A stretch of DNA of 64,000 bases from Dromiciops gliroides (Eukaryota > Chordata > Mammalia > Microbiotheria > Microbiotheriidae). How positions within the stretch are numbered: position 1 is the first letter of the stretch; each line of letters begins with the position of its first letter. The stretch covers positions 459,166,330-459,230,329 of the forward strand of contig NC_057861.1 in NCBI RefSeq assembly GCF_019393635.1. The letters run 5' to 3'. Made by a program: the position numbers and the translations under genes. The notes below the pieces were generated by a model that had not been told where the DNA came from, ran no database searches, and saw only the letters and a program-made list of their open reading frames with translations. Shown here piece by piece: positions 54,335 to 64,000 of this stretch.

Positions 54335-54487
54335 TTTTTTTTTTTTTTTTTGGTGAGGCAATTGGGGTTAAGTGACTTGCCCAGGGTCACACAGCTAGTA
54401 AGTGTTAAGTGTCTGAGGCTCAATTTGAACTCAGGTCCTCCTGACTCCAGGGCCGGTGCTCTATCCACTGCGGACACCTAGATGCCC
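54335..54487 (-). repeat. S1 SINE
   Basis: Flanks repeat aaaaaa(a)g(t/g)acaattctt. Confidence 0.93.
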
Positions 54488-54641
54488 CTAAAAAAAGGAC
54501 AATTCTTAAACATTCTCTGGACCTCAGAGAACTTTTCTGAATTGAAGATATGAACAATGAGTTCAAAATGATCCTTATCCAATTTACAAAGGACAGTAAT
54601 TTTTTAATGAGAGTGGGGTGAGAGGAAGGATATTTGAACTT

Positions 54642-54875
54642 TTGTTGTTAAGGCTTTTTTCAGGAGTGTCCAACTCTTTGTGATCTTATTTGGGATTTTC
54701 TTGGCAAAAATCAATGGAATGGTTTGCCATTTTCTTCTCCAGTACATTTTACAAATGAGGAACTGAGGTAAACAGGGTTAAGTGACTTGTCAAGGTCACA
54801 CAACTGGTAAGTGTCTAAGGCCAGATTTGAACTCACAAAGAGGCACTCCATCCACTGTGCCACCTAGCTACCCTG
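54642..54875 (-). repeat. MAR1-type CORE-SINE
   Basis: 'tcaggagtgtccaactctttgtgatc', 'ttggcaaaaatcaatggaatgg', CORE and 'ccacctagctaccc'. Confidence 0.85.
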
Positions 54876-55204
54876 GAATGAGGGCAGAGAGGAGTATAAT
54901 AGAACAACTGGACAATGAGGTCCAATTCCTTAGAGACTACTTGAATTTGTCTTTCTGGTAAGTTATGAAGAGCATGCACAGATAATCTCTGCCTACTGCC
55001 AGCCCAACATGTAGAACTTGGGAAGCTGGTTTGGCCATGTTGACTCAAGGTTAGTGTTATATGTTGGTGAAAAGTCTTCTCATTGGGTAAAAGAGCCTGA
55101 AGGACTCAATGACTCAGGAGACAGTGGCCTGGAACTGAATGTACATACAAAAGGTTCAAATGGATGATCTAGCACTCTTTTTTCCTGCCTGCTTTCAAGT
55201 CACG

Positions 55205-55735
55205 GATATATTATTTTCCTTGTTCTGCTTACTTCCCCTTGATTCAGGTCAAATAAATTTTTCCATGCTTCTCTGAACTCATATTCACAATTTTTTGCAG
55301 CATAATAATATTCTATGATGTTCATGTGCCAAAATTTGTGTAGCCATTCCCTAATTGACAGGCATCAACTTTATTTCCAGTTCTTTGCTTATATAAAAAG
55401 TGCTACTATAAATATATTGTTGTATATGGCCGTTTCCCTCTCCTATTTTTAAAAATCTCTTTGGCATATAGTATATGCCTGGCAGTGGGATCTCTAGCTC
55501 AGAGTATGAACATTTTTGGGTCACTTTCTTTTCATAACTCCAAATTGTTTTCCAGAATGGTGGACCAATCCACAGATCCACCAACAATGTTTGGATATGC
55601 CTCTTTCTACAATCCCTCCAAGATATATTGTTTTTATCTTTTCTCATCTTTCTCAGTTTTATGAGTATACAGTGAAACCTCAGAGTTGTTTTGATTTGGA
55701 TTTCTCTCAGTGTGGCTGTTTTGGACAACATAGTG
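55205..55735 (-). mobile_element. L1 ORF2 C-terminus, minus strand
   Basis: Minus-strand frame reads LREIQIKTTLRFH, WRDCRKRHIQTLLVDLWIGPPFWKTIWSYEKK and LEIPLPGIYY, a diverged L1 ORF2 C-terminal region. Older than the L1s at 56.3 and 58.8 kb. Confidence 0.8.
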
Positions 55736-55739
55736 AAAC

Positions 55740-55990
55740 CTGGGCCTTAGGAATATCATTTTGGCAGCTGAATGAAGGATGGATTAAAGATGAGGGAAGA
55801 CTGAAGGCTGGAAGACCAAAAAGAGGCAGTTGAGGAATCTCTCTAGGTCCAGACAGAAAAGGATGAGGGTCTGATATATTCTGGAGGCCACATGAGAGGA
55901 GAGAAGGACATGGATGTGAGGAAGCAAAGGAAAGCCAGGAGGCAGATGTGAGGAAGGAAAGCACTCCAGGCTTTGGGGACAGTCAGGAAA
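55740..55990 (+). repeat. Old interspersed repeat (same family as 45.1-46.2 kb)
   Basis: 'aggaatatcattttggcagctgaatgaaggatggatta' and 'aatctctctaggtcc' continue the phrases found at 46.2 kb. Confidence 0.45.
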
Positions 55991-56103
55991 AAGGGAGAGA
56001 GAGAGAGTCAGGAGATGCCTCTCCATTTGACATCTTGGGATAAGCAAAAATAGTCATATCTCACCTTCTCTAGGGTAAGGCTGGCTACAGAATGTATGTC
56101 TTT

Positions 56104-56265
56104 TTTTTGTTTGCTTTTTTGTTTTGTTTTGGTGAGGCAATTGGGATTAAGGGACTTGCCCAGGGTCACACAGCTAGTAAGTGTTAAGTGCCTGAGGTCG
56201 GATTTGAACTCAGGTCCTCCTGAATCCAGGGCTGGTGCTTTATTCACTGCGCCACCCAGGCTGCC
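56104..56265 (-). repeat. S1 SINE
   Basis: cagaatgtatgtcttt is repeated at both ends. Confidence 0.94.
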
Positions 56266-56306
56266 CCAGAATGTATGTCTTTATGGAGATCAAGAATACA
56301 AGTGGA

Positions 56307-57048
56307 ATGCCCAAAGGGCTGTGGGATTGTGCATACCCTTTGACCCAGTAATACCACTACTAGGTCTGTATCCCAAAGAGATCATAAAGAAGAGAAAAGG
56401 ACCCATACATACAAAAATACTTATAGCAGCTCTCTTTGTGGCGGCAAAGAATTAGAAATTAAGGGAATACCTGTCAACTGGGGAATGGCTGAACAAGTTG
56501 TGGTATATGAATGTAATGGAATACTATTGTGCTGTAAGAAATGATGAACAGGTAGATTTCAGAAAAACCTGGAAAGACTTAAGTAGACTGATGCTGAGTG
56601 AAGTGAGCAGAACCAGGAGAACATTGTACCCAGTAACAGCAACTTTGTGTGATGATCAACTGTGATAGACTTAGCTCTTCTCAGCAATACAATGATCAAA
56701 GACAATTCCAAAGGACTCATGATGGAAAATGCTCTCCACATCCAGAAAAAAGAACTGTGGAGTCTGAATGCAGATTGAACCATACTGTTCCTACTTTTGT
56801 TTTTGTTTTTTGTTTTTTGAGGTTTTTCCCTTTTGTTCTGATTCTTTCACAACATGACTAATGCAAAAATATGTTTAATGTGATTGTGCATATATGACCT
56901 ATATCAGATTGGTTGCTGTCTTGGGGAGGGGGAAAGGAAGGGAAGGAGGGAGAAAAATTTTGAACTCAAAATCTTATAAAAACAAATGTTGAAAATTGTC
57001 TTTACACATAACTGGAAAATAATAAAATATTTTTATGATTAAAAAAAA
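56307..57048 (+). mobile_element. Young L1 3' end with exact 16-bp duplication
   Basis: aagaatacaagtggaa at 56292-56307 and 57049-57064. The copy starts within ORF2 (AQRAVGLCIPFDPVIPLLGLYPKEIIKK) and includes the whole 3' UTR and A tail. The clean duplication marks endonuclease-dependent L1 insertion. Confidence 0.93.
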
Positions 57049-57264
57049 AGAATACAAGTGGAACCCAGGATATCTAAGTGTGTTCGTGAAGGATGTCCAC
57101 ACTAACAAGCATGGCTGAGATGATGTTGAAAAGAGGAGGGAGGGACTGATTACCTTGCCTATGTTTGTAACAGCCTCTGGCAAGGGAACCAAGTATAGTG
57201 AACGAGACTCTAGGAGGAGTTACGGGATACAACCTTTTTAGAGGAATCCTAACATTAGACTATC

Positions 57265-57440
57265 ATTATAACAATAACTCACATTTACAGAGTGTTTTAA
57301 GGTTTACAGAGCATCTTCATCATAACAACCTTGTGAGGTAAGTAAGTGTTATTATCTCCATTTTTACAGATGAATAAACTGAAGCTTTTAGAGGTTAAGG
57401 GACTTGCCCAAGGTTACACATATAGAGTAAGGGACGGAAG
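57265..57440 (-). repeat. MIR SINE
   Basis: 'taactcacatttacagagtgttttaaggtttacag', 'ttgtgaggtaagtaagtgttattatctcc', 'gagg.taagggacttgcccaaggttacac'. Confidence 0.75.
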
Positions 57441-57444
57441 GAGG

Positions 57445-57640
57445 AAACAAGCATGTATTAAGTACCTACTATGTGCTGGGCACGGTGCAGTGCTCTACAA
57501 ATATTATCTCATTAAATCCTCACAACTCTGTGATATTAAGTGCTATCATTATGCTCATTTTACAGATGAGGAAACTGAGACAGATGGTGGTAAAATGACT
57601 TGCCCAAAGTCACACAGCTAGGAAGTATCTGAGGTTGTGT
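57445..57640 (-). repeat. MIR SINE
   Basis: 'attaagtacctactatgtgctgggcacgg', 'cattttacagatgaggaaactgag', 'cacacagctaggaag'. Confidence 0.8.
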
Positions 57641-57719
57641 CATGGGATTATAGGATTGTAGCCCTCATTTTACAGCTGAAGTCCCACATCTCCTGATGCC
57701 AGCATCCATGACTTTCCCC

Positions 57720-58385
57720 CCTCTGTACCATTATGTCTTTAAAAAACATTTTTAATATAAATTTATAGATTTTCTTTTCACTTATCTTCTCTAAAAAAGT
57801 TTAAAATGAAACCTCAAACAAAGCAACAGGGAGGTTAGAGGGAATGAGATTGCACCGTTTCCTCCATCTCAAGAGCCCCTGTGAGCACAAGGGGGAAGGG
57901 CAAGAGGGCAGCATACCCACTGACCATGGACACTTGCTCCTGTGTACAGGCCCAACTGTTAGGGATTTGGTGGGTTAAAGGGGGTGAGAATATGGTTCTC
58001 AACAACCCAACTGGTTCTGAGAAAGTCGCCTCTCATCCAGTCCATGGTAGAGCAGTGTTAACTCATGAACAGCAGGGAGGCTGTCTTCACCCAATTAAGC
58101 AAGACTGGAAAACTTTGCATATCTACCTTTCACAGTAAATATTTCAACCCCTTCCCAGGCAATATTTTTTTTGGGGGGTTAGGAAATGGCTGAGATTGCT
58201 TTGGTAGACTATAGTCCATTTCATAAAGAGAAATGACTGAGGAAGAAAAAAGGAGACGTTTCCTGAAGACTTGTACACATATAGATTTTCAGGGAAATTT
58301 CTAACTAGCACAAATATGTAAATCCATCAAAAATCACTTCTAAAAAGTAGAGGACATCTTTATTTTGAGGATATCATTCTTTTTT
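57720..58385. other. Stretch without recognised gene or repeat
   Basis: Nothing recognised; one chance open frame at 57881-58138 has no supporting signals. Confidence 0.4.
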
Positions 58386-58388
58386 TCT

Positions 58389-58521
58389 TTTTTTGTGGGG
58401 CAATGAGGGTTAAGTGACTTGCCCAGGGTCACACAGTGTCAAGTGTCTGAGGTCGGATTTGAACTCAGATCCTCCTGAATCCAGGGCCAGTGCTTTATCC
58501 CCTGCACCACCTTAGCTGCCC
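58389..58521 (-). repeat. S1 SINE
   Basis: Reverse copy missing 'ctagtaag' in the body. Confidence 0.9.
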
Positions 58522-58757
58522 CCCACGGGTATTCTTAATGATGGTCCTAAATTCAGGCACATGAGCTTTCTTGTATATAGGGTAGAATTAGATTGCAAAT
58601 CAATACCTTTCTTAGGACTAGCTCCATGTACCTTGATGTGAAGCCAAGAAGTTTCAGAGAGACAGAGACCAAGACTGACAGGTAGTCAGAGAATAAGAGA
58701 GAAGTTGGATGACTTTATCTGGCTCTATGTGCCAGAGAACATAGAAAATGCAAAGAG

Positions 58758-59591
58758 AAGGACCCACATGTACAAAAATATTTATAGGAGGCAGCTAGGT
58801 GGCGCAGTGGTTAAAGCACTGGCCCTGGATTCAGGAGGACCTGAGTTCAAATCTGGCATCAGACACTTAACACGTACTAGCTGTGTGACCCTGGGCAAGT
58901 CACTTAACCCCCATTGCCTCACTAAAAAAAAAAAAAAACAACAACAACAACAACAAAAAAATATTTATAAGCAGCTCTCTTTGTGGTGGCAAAGAATTGG
59001 AAATCGAGAGAATGCCCATCAATTGGGGAATGACTGAACAAGTTGTGGTATATGAATGTAATGGAATACTATTGTGCTGTAAGAAATGATGAGCAGGCAG
59101 ATTTCAGAAAAACCTGGAGAGACTTAAGTAGACTGATACTGAGTGAGGTGAGCAGAACCAGGAGAACATTGTACCCAGTAACAGCAACATTGTGTGATGA
59201 TCAACTGCGATAGACTTAGCACTTCTCAGCAATACAATGATCAAAGACAATTCCAAAGGACTCATGATGGAAAATGTTCTCCACATCCAGAAAAAAGAAC
59301 TGTGGATTCTGAATACAGATTGAATCATACTGTTTCTACTTTTGTTTTTGTTCTTTGAGGTTTTTCCCTTTTTTCTGATTCTTCTTTCGCAACATGACTA
59401 ATGCAGAAATATGTTTAATGTGATTGTACATATATGACCTATATCAGATTGGTTGCTGTCTTGGGGAGGGGGGAAGGGAAGGGAGGGAGGGAGAAAAATT
59501 TGGAACTGGAAATCTTATGGAAACAAATGTTGAAAACTATCTTTACATGTAACTGGAAAAAATAAAATACTATTAAGACTGGAAAAAAAAA
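58758..59591 (+). mobile_element. Young L1 3' end with exact 15-bp duplication
   Basis: agaaaatgcaaagag at 58743-58757 and 59592-59606. The L1 starts in ORF2 just before MYKNIY and runs to the poly-A. An S1 SINE is nested at 58788-58955, so it is the younger of the two. Confidence 0.94.
58788..58955 (+). repeat. S1 SINE nested in a young L1
   Basis: acaaaaa(aa)tatttata lies on both sides; tail (CAA)n. Confidence 0.94.
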
Positions 59592-59606
59592 AGAAAATGC
59601 AAAGAG

Positions 59607-60084
59607 GAAAGAGAATTAAGTGCCACACACACTGTCTTTAACTCTCTTCTTTGCCTCTTCTAGTCTGCTTTCTTTCTGCTAGCATCCTTATAATTTATCC
59701 TCCAACTCCCTCTAAGGGTTTCAGTGAAAACTGTAACTTCTGTATTTTTAATTTGATATGAGATTAAATGGTCTTTGGGGCATGTTTTCCCCATTTAAGG
59801 GAAAGTTCAATTTAGGACATGGGGAAGACCTATCCTGTTGACTATAGAAAGCTGTTTCCTTGGTCTAATTATGCCAATCATTAGATGCCCCCTTTCCCAA
59901 TAACTGATCATTTTCACTGGAGACAAGTCCAGGAGTAGCACCTATCATGGTCTCCTCACTCACTGTATTCCAAAGAGCTGAGGAAGTTATGACATGTCAA
60001 CTGGTGCTTATTATATTGCAAAGGAAAGTTAAGGAAGTAGATTCCTAACACATAGGAAATTTGGGGAGTTTTAGTTTTATTTTT
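59607..60084. other. Stretch without recognised gene or repeat
   Basis: Nothing recognised on either strand. Confidence 0.4.
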
Positions 60085-60098
60085 AAAATATGATCTTG

Positions 60099-60275
60099 GG
60101 GCAGCTAGGTGGCACAGTAGATAGAGCACTGGTCCTGGAATCAGGAGGACCTGAGTTCAAATTTGACCTCAGACACTTGACACTTACTAGCTGTGTGACC
60201 CTGGGCAAATCACTTAATCCCAATTGCCTCACCAAAAAAACCCAAAAAACCAACAAACAAAAAACAACCCACTAG
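60099..60275 (+). repeat. S1 SINE with exact 14-bp duplication
   Basis: aaaatatgatcttg at 60085-60098 and 60276-60289. Confidence 0.95.
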
Positions 60276-60289
60276 AAAATATGATCTTG

Positions 60290-60370
60290 TGATCTCTCTG
60301 AGCCATCTGTAAGATAAAAGCAATGAGCCAGATGATCTCTCAGGCCCCTTTCAGTCCTGAAATTCTGTAT
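60290..60370 (+). repeat. CORE-SINE/MIR 3' fragment
   Basis: 'gatgatctctcaggcccctttcagtcctgaaattctgtatgatc'. Confidence 0.5.
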
Positions 60371-60377
60371 GATCAGT

Positions 60378-60655
60378 AGGGGCAGCTAGATAAAGCAGTG
60401 GATAGGGCACTGGACTTGGACTCAGGATGACTTGAGTTCAGCTCGGGCTTCAGACGTTTACTGGTTATGAGACTCTGGACAAGTCACTTAACTTTTCTTT
60501 GCCTCTATTATAAAGATAATAGTTGCACACAATGAAATAATAATCTGCAGTGTTGGGAGGATTAAATGAGATAATATTTGTAAAGGGTTTGCAAACCTCA
60601 AAATTGAAATAATAATAAGTATAAATGTAATATAAATGATAGTTATTATTATTAG
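60378..60655 (+). repeat. MIR-type CORE-SINE, near full length
   Basis: Head 'ggggcagctagataaagcagtgg' through CORE to 'gaggattaaatgagataatatttgtaaag' and TTA repeats at the 3' end. Confidence 0.8.
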
Positions 60656-60727
60656 AACATGGATTCTAATCTGTCAAACATACATATAAAGTTATGCCAA
60701 ATGGCTTATTTGCATGCCAGAAGTTAG

Positions 60728-61150
60728 AAAGCAGCTAGGTGTCACAGTGGAAAGAGCATGGCCTGGGGCGGGGGGGGGGGGGAGATGGGTGTCGAAGTGG
60801 GGTAAAGCATTGTCCCTGGATTCAGGAGAACCTGAGTTCAAATCCGGCCTCAAACACTTGACACTTACTAGCTATGTGACCCTGGGGCAAGTCACTTAAC
60901 CCTCATTGCCCTTCCAAAAAGCAAAAAAAAAAAAAAAAAGATCAAAAAGACTTAAGTTCAAAAACTGCCTCAGACACTTATTAATTGTGTGACCCTGGGC
61001 AAGTCACTTAACTTCTATCTGCTTCAGTTTCCTCTTCTATAAAATTAAAATGATAATAGCACCTAACTCCTCAGGTTGAGAATGAGAAAACATTTGTAAA
61101 GAACTTTGCAAACCTTAAAATACTAGATAAATACCAGTTATTATGATTAT
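60728..61150 (+). repeat. MIR-type CORE-SINE split by an S1 SINE
   Basis: 5' head 60728-60763, 3' part from about 60950 ('ttaagttcaaaaactgcctcagacac') to 'accagttattatgattat'. Confidence 0.75.
60773..60942 (+). repeat. S1 SINE nested in a CORE-SINE
   Basis: Follows a 13-base G run; body from 'gggtgtcgaagtggggtaaag' to 'cattgcccttcc' and an A tail. Confidence 0.88.
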
Positions 61151-61261
61151 ATTTCCACATCAATTTTGTCCTTTAGAAGGGTCACCACCATACCATGTTT
61201 CAAAACAGCTATATAGTAATGCCTTTGTACCTATGTCACAATGATAATGTCAACCGTACTA

Positions 61262-61503
61262 ATATTAATAACTAGCACTTAGATGTGTCAGGTACTATGT
61301 GAAGCACTTAGCAAATATGATCTCATCTGATCCTTACAATCCTGGGAGGTGGCTGTTATGATTATCCCCATTTTAAAGATGAGGAAACTGAGGTGAACAG
61401 AACTTGTCCAGGGTCACACGACTAGAATTATTTGAATCTGGATTTGAACTCAAATCTTCCTGACTCCAGGCCTAGCATTTCAGCCACTATCCCACTGAGC
61501 CAC
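61262..61503 (-). repeat. MIR SINE
   Basis: 'taactagcacttagatgtgtcaggtac', 'ttaaagatgaggaaactgagg', 'ggatttgaactcaaatcttcctgactccagg'. Confidence 0.8.
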
Positions 61504-61644
61504 ATATAAAGGTTTCTTTGTCTTAATGAAGATTAATTTAGTCTCCATTTGATCCTCTGTGTGGAAACATATTATGTAAGTTCTGTGATTAATAAGCCCA
61601 TGCAATTTACGTCTGACAGATATGAAAGTGTTTACATTTTATTA

Positions 61645-61897
61645 GTTTTGTTCAGTTGTTTTTTTTTTTTTCTCCAATTGTATCAAACTCTTTGTGACCC
61701 TATTTGGAGTTTTCTTGACAAAGATACTGGTATGATTTGCTGTTTCCTTCTCTAGCTCATTTTACAGATGAGGAAACTGAGGCAAACGTGGTTAAGTGAC
61801 TTCAGAGGGGAATACAGCTAGTAAGCCACCTGAGGCAGATTTGAATTTGGAAAGATGAGTCTTCCTAATACTCTATCCACTGTGCCACCTAGCTGAC
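61645..61897 (-). repeat. MAR1-type CORE-SINE
   Basis: 'ctttgtgaccctatttggagttttcttgacaaagatactgg', CORE and 'gccacctagctgac'. Confidence 0.85.
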
Positions 61898-62003
61898 ACA
61901 TTTTATTAGTAGGGCTTGTCAAATGCCTATTGTGTTCAGGGTATCATGCATTAAATAGTGGGAGATATAGAGCTTGCCCTCAGAGAATTTTCACTAGTCT
62001 TTT

Positions 62004-62146
62004 TTTTTGGGTGGGGCAATGAGGGTTAAGTGACTTGCCCAAGGTCACACAGCTAGTAAGCATCAAGTGTCTGAGGCTGGATTTGAACTCAGGTTCTCCT
62101 GAATCCAGGGCTGGTGTTTTATCCACCGTACCACCCAGCTACCCCT
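62004..62146 (-). repeat. S1 SINE
   Basis: Flanks repeat ttcact(a/c)gtctt. Confidence 0.92.
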
Positions 62147-62202
62147 CTTCACTTCACTCGTCTTTACAGCCAAATTTTAAACATTAGAACTGAACTCTTT
62201 TT

Positions 62203-62355
62203 TTCCTTTTTCTTTTTTGGTGGGGCAATGAGGGTTAAGTGACTTGCCCAGGGTCACACAGCTAGTAAGCATCAAGTGTCTGAGACTGGATTTGAACTCA
62301 GGTCCTCCTGAATCCAAGGCCAGTACTTTATCCACTGTGCCACCTAGCTGCCCCC
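62203..62355 (-). repeat. S1 SINE
   Basis: Flanks repeat agaa(c/t)tgaactcttt. It shares the 'gtaagcatcaag' variant with the SINE 60 bases away. Confidence 0.94.
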
Positions 62356-63008
62356 AAAATTAAAAGAATTGAACTCTTTCAAGAAAGAATTTAAGCAATA
62401 AGCAGGAACAGAGGCCAATAGGGAGACCTAAGCACAATTGCATCTACACCTTTCCCAGACAAAAGCCCTTTGTCAGCATGCTTGAAGCTTGTGCCTGAGT
62501 GGGTGAGATCAGGCTTCTGTGGCTGCCCTGCTCTGCTGGGGGAATAGAGCTTACTTCTGAGGTAGACCTTCAGTGTGGAGGGAGGGTGCTGGCAGATAGG
62601 AAGTTTCTTCTCCTCCCATCGAGGAGAGCATCTGCACATACTGCATTTCCCTTCCTAACCTATTGGCTGCTAAAGATAGTCTTGGTGGCAACAGAGAATC
62701 TGTCACTTTGGGATTGAGCTGAGTATCCTTTATCAGACAATGATACTATACTGATTTTAATTCAGGTGCATTTAGGTTTTCTTTTAGGAAAATTACTTGC
62801 AAAATCCTTGTTTTTTTATAAGGTGGTGACCCTCAATTTGTTTCAGAATGAGGATGTTTTCATCAAGGCAAAAGACTGAAAGGCTGCATCTCTTATCTTA
62901 GAATTTGCCAATGCAAAAAGAAGGGGAAAGGGGAGAAGTGTCACAAGTATAATCTGGCCTCTATCCCAGAACCAAGCAGTTATATCTCCTCCTTGGGTTC
63001 CAGGAGTA
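62356..63008. other. Stretch without recognised gene or repeat
   Basis: Probably single-copy. Overlapping short open frames on both strands at 62391-62717 have no splice or homology support. Confidence 0.4.
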
Positions 63009-63016
63009 CCCTAGAA

Positions 63017-63223
63017 CAGCGACGTCAATCTCAAATAGAAATGGGGGTCAGTAAGGATCTCTGTGGGCTGAAAATTAACTTAGAGAACCAAACGTGTTTA
63101 TATATTTCTTATTTTATTAATGCATTAATTAATACATTAAAATTGGATAAGAACCATATTTTAATCTGCTTTGTAGTGTTGTGGGCCACATGTGGCCCAT
63201 GGATTGTATGTCTGATACTTCTG
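63017..63223 (+). mobile_element. Non-autonomous hAT-like DNA transposon with 8-bp duplication
   Basis: Starts CAGCGACGTCAATC and ends TCTGATACTTCTG, imperfect inverted repeats of the CAG...CTG type. Flanks ccctagaa (63009-63016) and ccctagag (63224-63231) form an 8-bp duplication with one mismatch, as hAT transposases make. About 207 bp, no coding capacity. Confidence 0.7.
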
Positions 63224-63231
63224 CCCTAGAG

Positions 63232-64000
63232 GATTGTACCATTTCTCTAATGCTATTGGCTCAAAGCCTTACCGGTTATGTTCTTCTTGCTGTTATATGC
63301 CAGTAGCTAGTGACTCAGTTCCATTTAACTGCTTAAAATCAATACATTTTTACAAAGGAATATTTACTCTGAAAATATAGCAGTAACAAAAGTATGACTG
63401 TTTCTTCCCATAACCTTGGAGGCACACTCTCTCATCCCACCTCTCTGGAGAGAATGAACTCAGACTTAGCTCAGTTCTTATGTAGCATTGGTTTCATGAA
63501 GTTCACATCCAAATGTGGCATGACTACCTGATGAGTCTTTGTCTCAGTTACAGCTATGTTGAATCCTGAAAGTCAATCTTTCATTCTCGGGGCATGGATT
63601 CAGTTTGTTGTAAAACCTGAAGTCTGCAAAGTCAGATGCCTCATGACCTTTAGAAACTCACAGTGCTGGAGTCTTCCAGCCTTTCACCTCAAATGAAAAA
63701 AAAAAATACAATGCTGAGTCATACAAAGAATCTGGCCATTATGTCAGCCTCAATGGCAGGGGGCCCAGGCCTCTTCCCTTATAAAATTATCTCTCACTGA
63801 ATGCTGTTAGTGAAGGAGTTAAACCGAGAGCAAAGCAACCAAAGAGATTGGTGAAATTTACTCAGACCTTTTTTGAATGACTTTGAAGCCAAAGAGCCTC
63901 CTATTCACAACATGGTTGGCTGACTAGAACCAAAATGTCTATGGATGCCACACCACTTCTTCAGGACACTTCCATTATGGTCATCAATACTCTTCCCAAA
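63232..64000. other. Stretch without recognised gene or repeat
   Basis: No repeat or coding exon recognised. This side faces ELL2 in the human arrangement, but no ELL2 exon is visible. Confidence 0.4.

Noticed and set aside
62391-62717. Overlapping 82- and 72-residue frames on opposite strands
   Set aside because: No homology, splice or promoter support; overlapping frames on both strands are typical of chance in GC-richer patches.
1-64000. CRISPR arrays, operons or other prokaryote-type systems
   Set aside because: Regularly repeated motifs are dispersed SINEs; introns, SINEs, LINEs and LTRs show a mammalian nuclear genome.

Overview
The window is nuclear DNA from a marsupial. It is packed with a marsupial-type short SINE (tRNA-like head, CORE-like body, A-rich tail; called S1 below), CORE-SINEs with a BovB/RTE-like tail (MAR1-type), L1 3' ends whose ORF2 remnants match the mammalian L1 C-terminus, L2, an RTE/BovB fragment and many solo LTRs. 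The species cannot be fixed from sequence alone.

The only host protein-coding gene I can support is GLRX (glutaredoxin-1), minus strand. Coding exon 1 is 17712-17918, coding exon 2 is 10539-10652, and a 7.06 kb intron lies between them. The two exons give an intact 106-residue protein with the CPYC active site, the TVP cis-proline motif and the C-I-G-G glutathione-site motif. A TATA-like box and a CCAAT box lie upstream of the ATG. A consensus splice donor 5 bases after the stop codon suggests a further non-coding 3' exon at lower coordinates, which I could not locate. In human the neighbours are RHOBTB3 and ELL2 (from memory); I see no exon of either.

Layout: 1-10.5 kb, repeats (L2, an LTR, S1 and MAR1 SINEs, an L1 3' end at 6.9-8.15 kb). 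10.5-18.1 kb, GLRX, with an LTR, CA tracts and a small X-box cluster in its intron. 18.1-22.5 kb, sparse sequence with an L1 end and a probable LTR. 22.7-28.6 kb, a cluster of LTRs including an inverted pair of one family, one copy split by a second LTR. 29-36 kb, MAR1/S1/MIR repeats, L2 and hAT-like elements. 36-42 kb, nested repeats (RTE split by an LTR split by a SINE) and a second LTR with a clean 4-bp duplication. 42-54 kb, MIR/L2 repeats, a retrocopied 7SL RNA, two divergent L1 ends and a second copy of the LTR family seen at 2 kb. 54-64 kb, young L1 3' ends with exact target duplications, SINEs and a hAT-like element near the end.

Nothing looks like a novel gene system. The second-look material is the record of repeat insertion and repair: tandem SINEs sharing target duplications, a fold-back structure inside a hAT-like element, a tail-only insertion, and long and short SINE forms that suggest a switch of LINE partner. 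No CRISPR array, rRNA gene or functional tRNA gene was seen.
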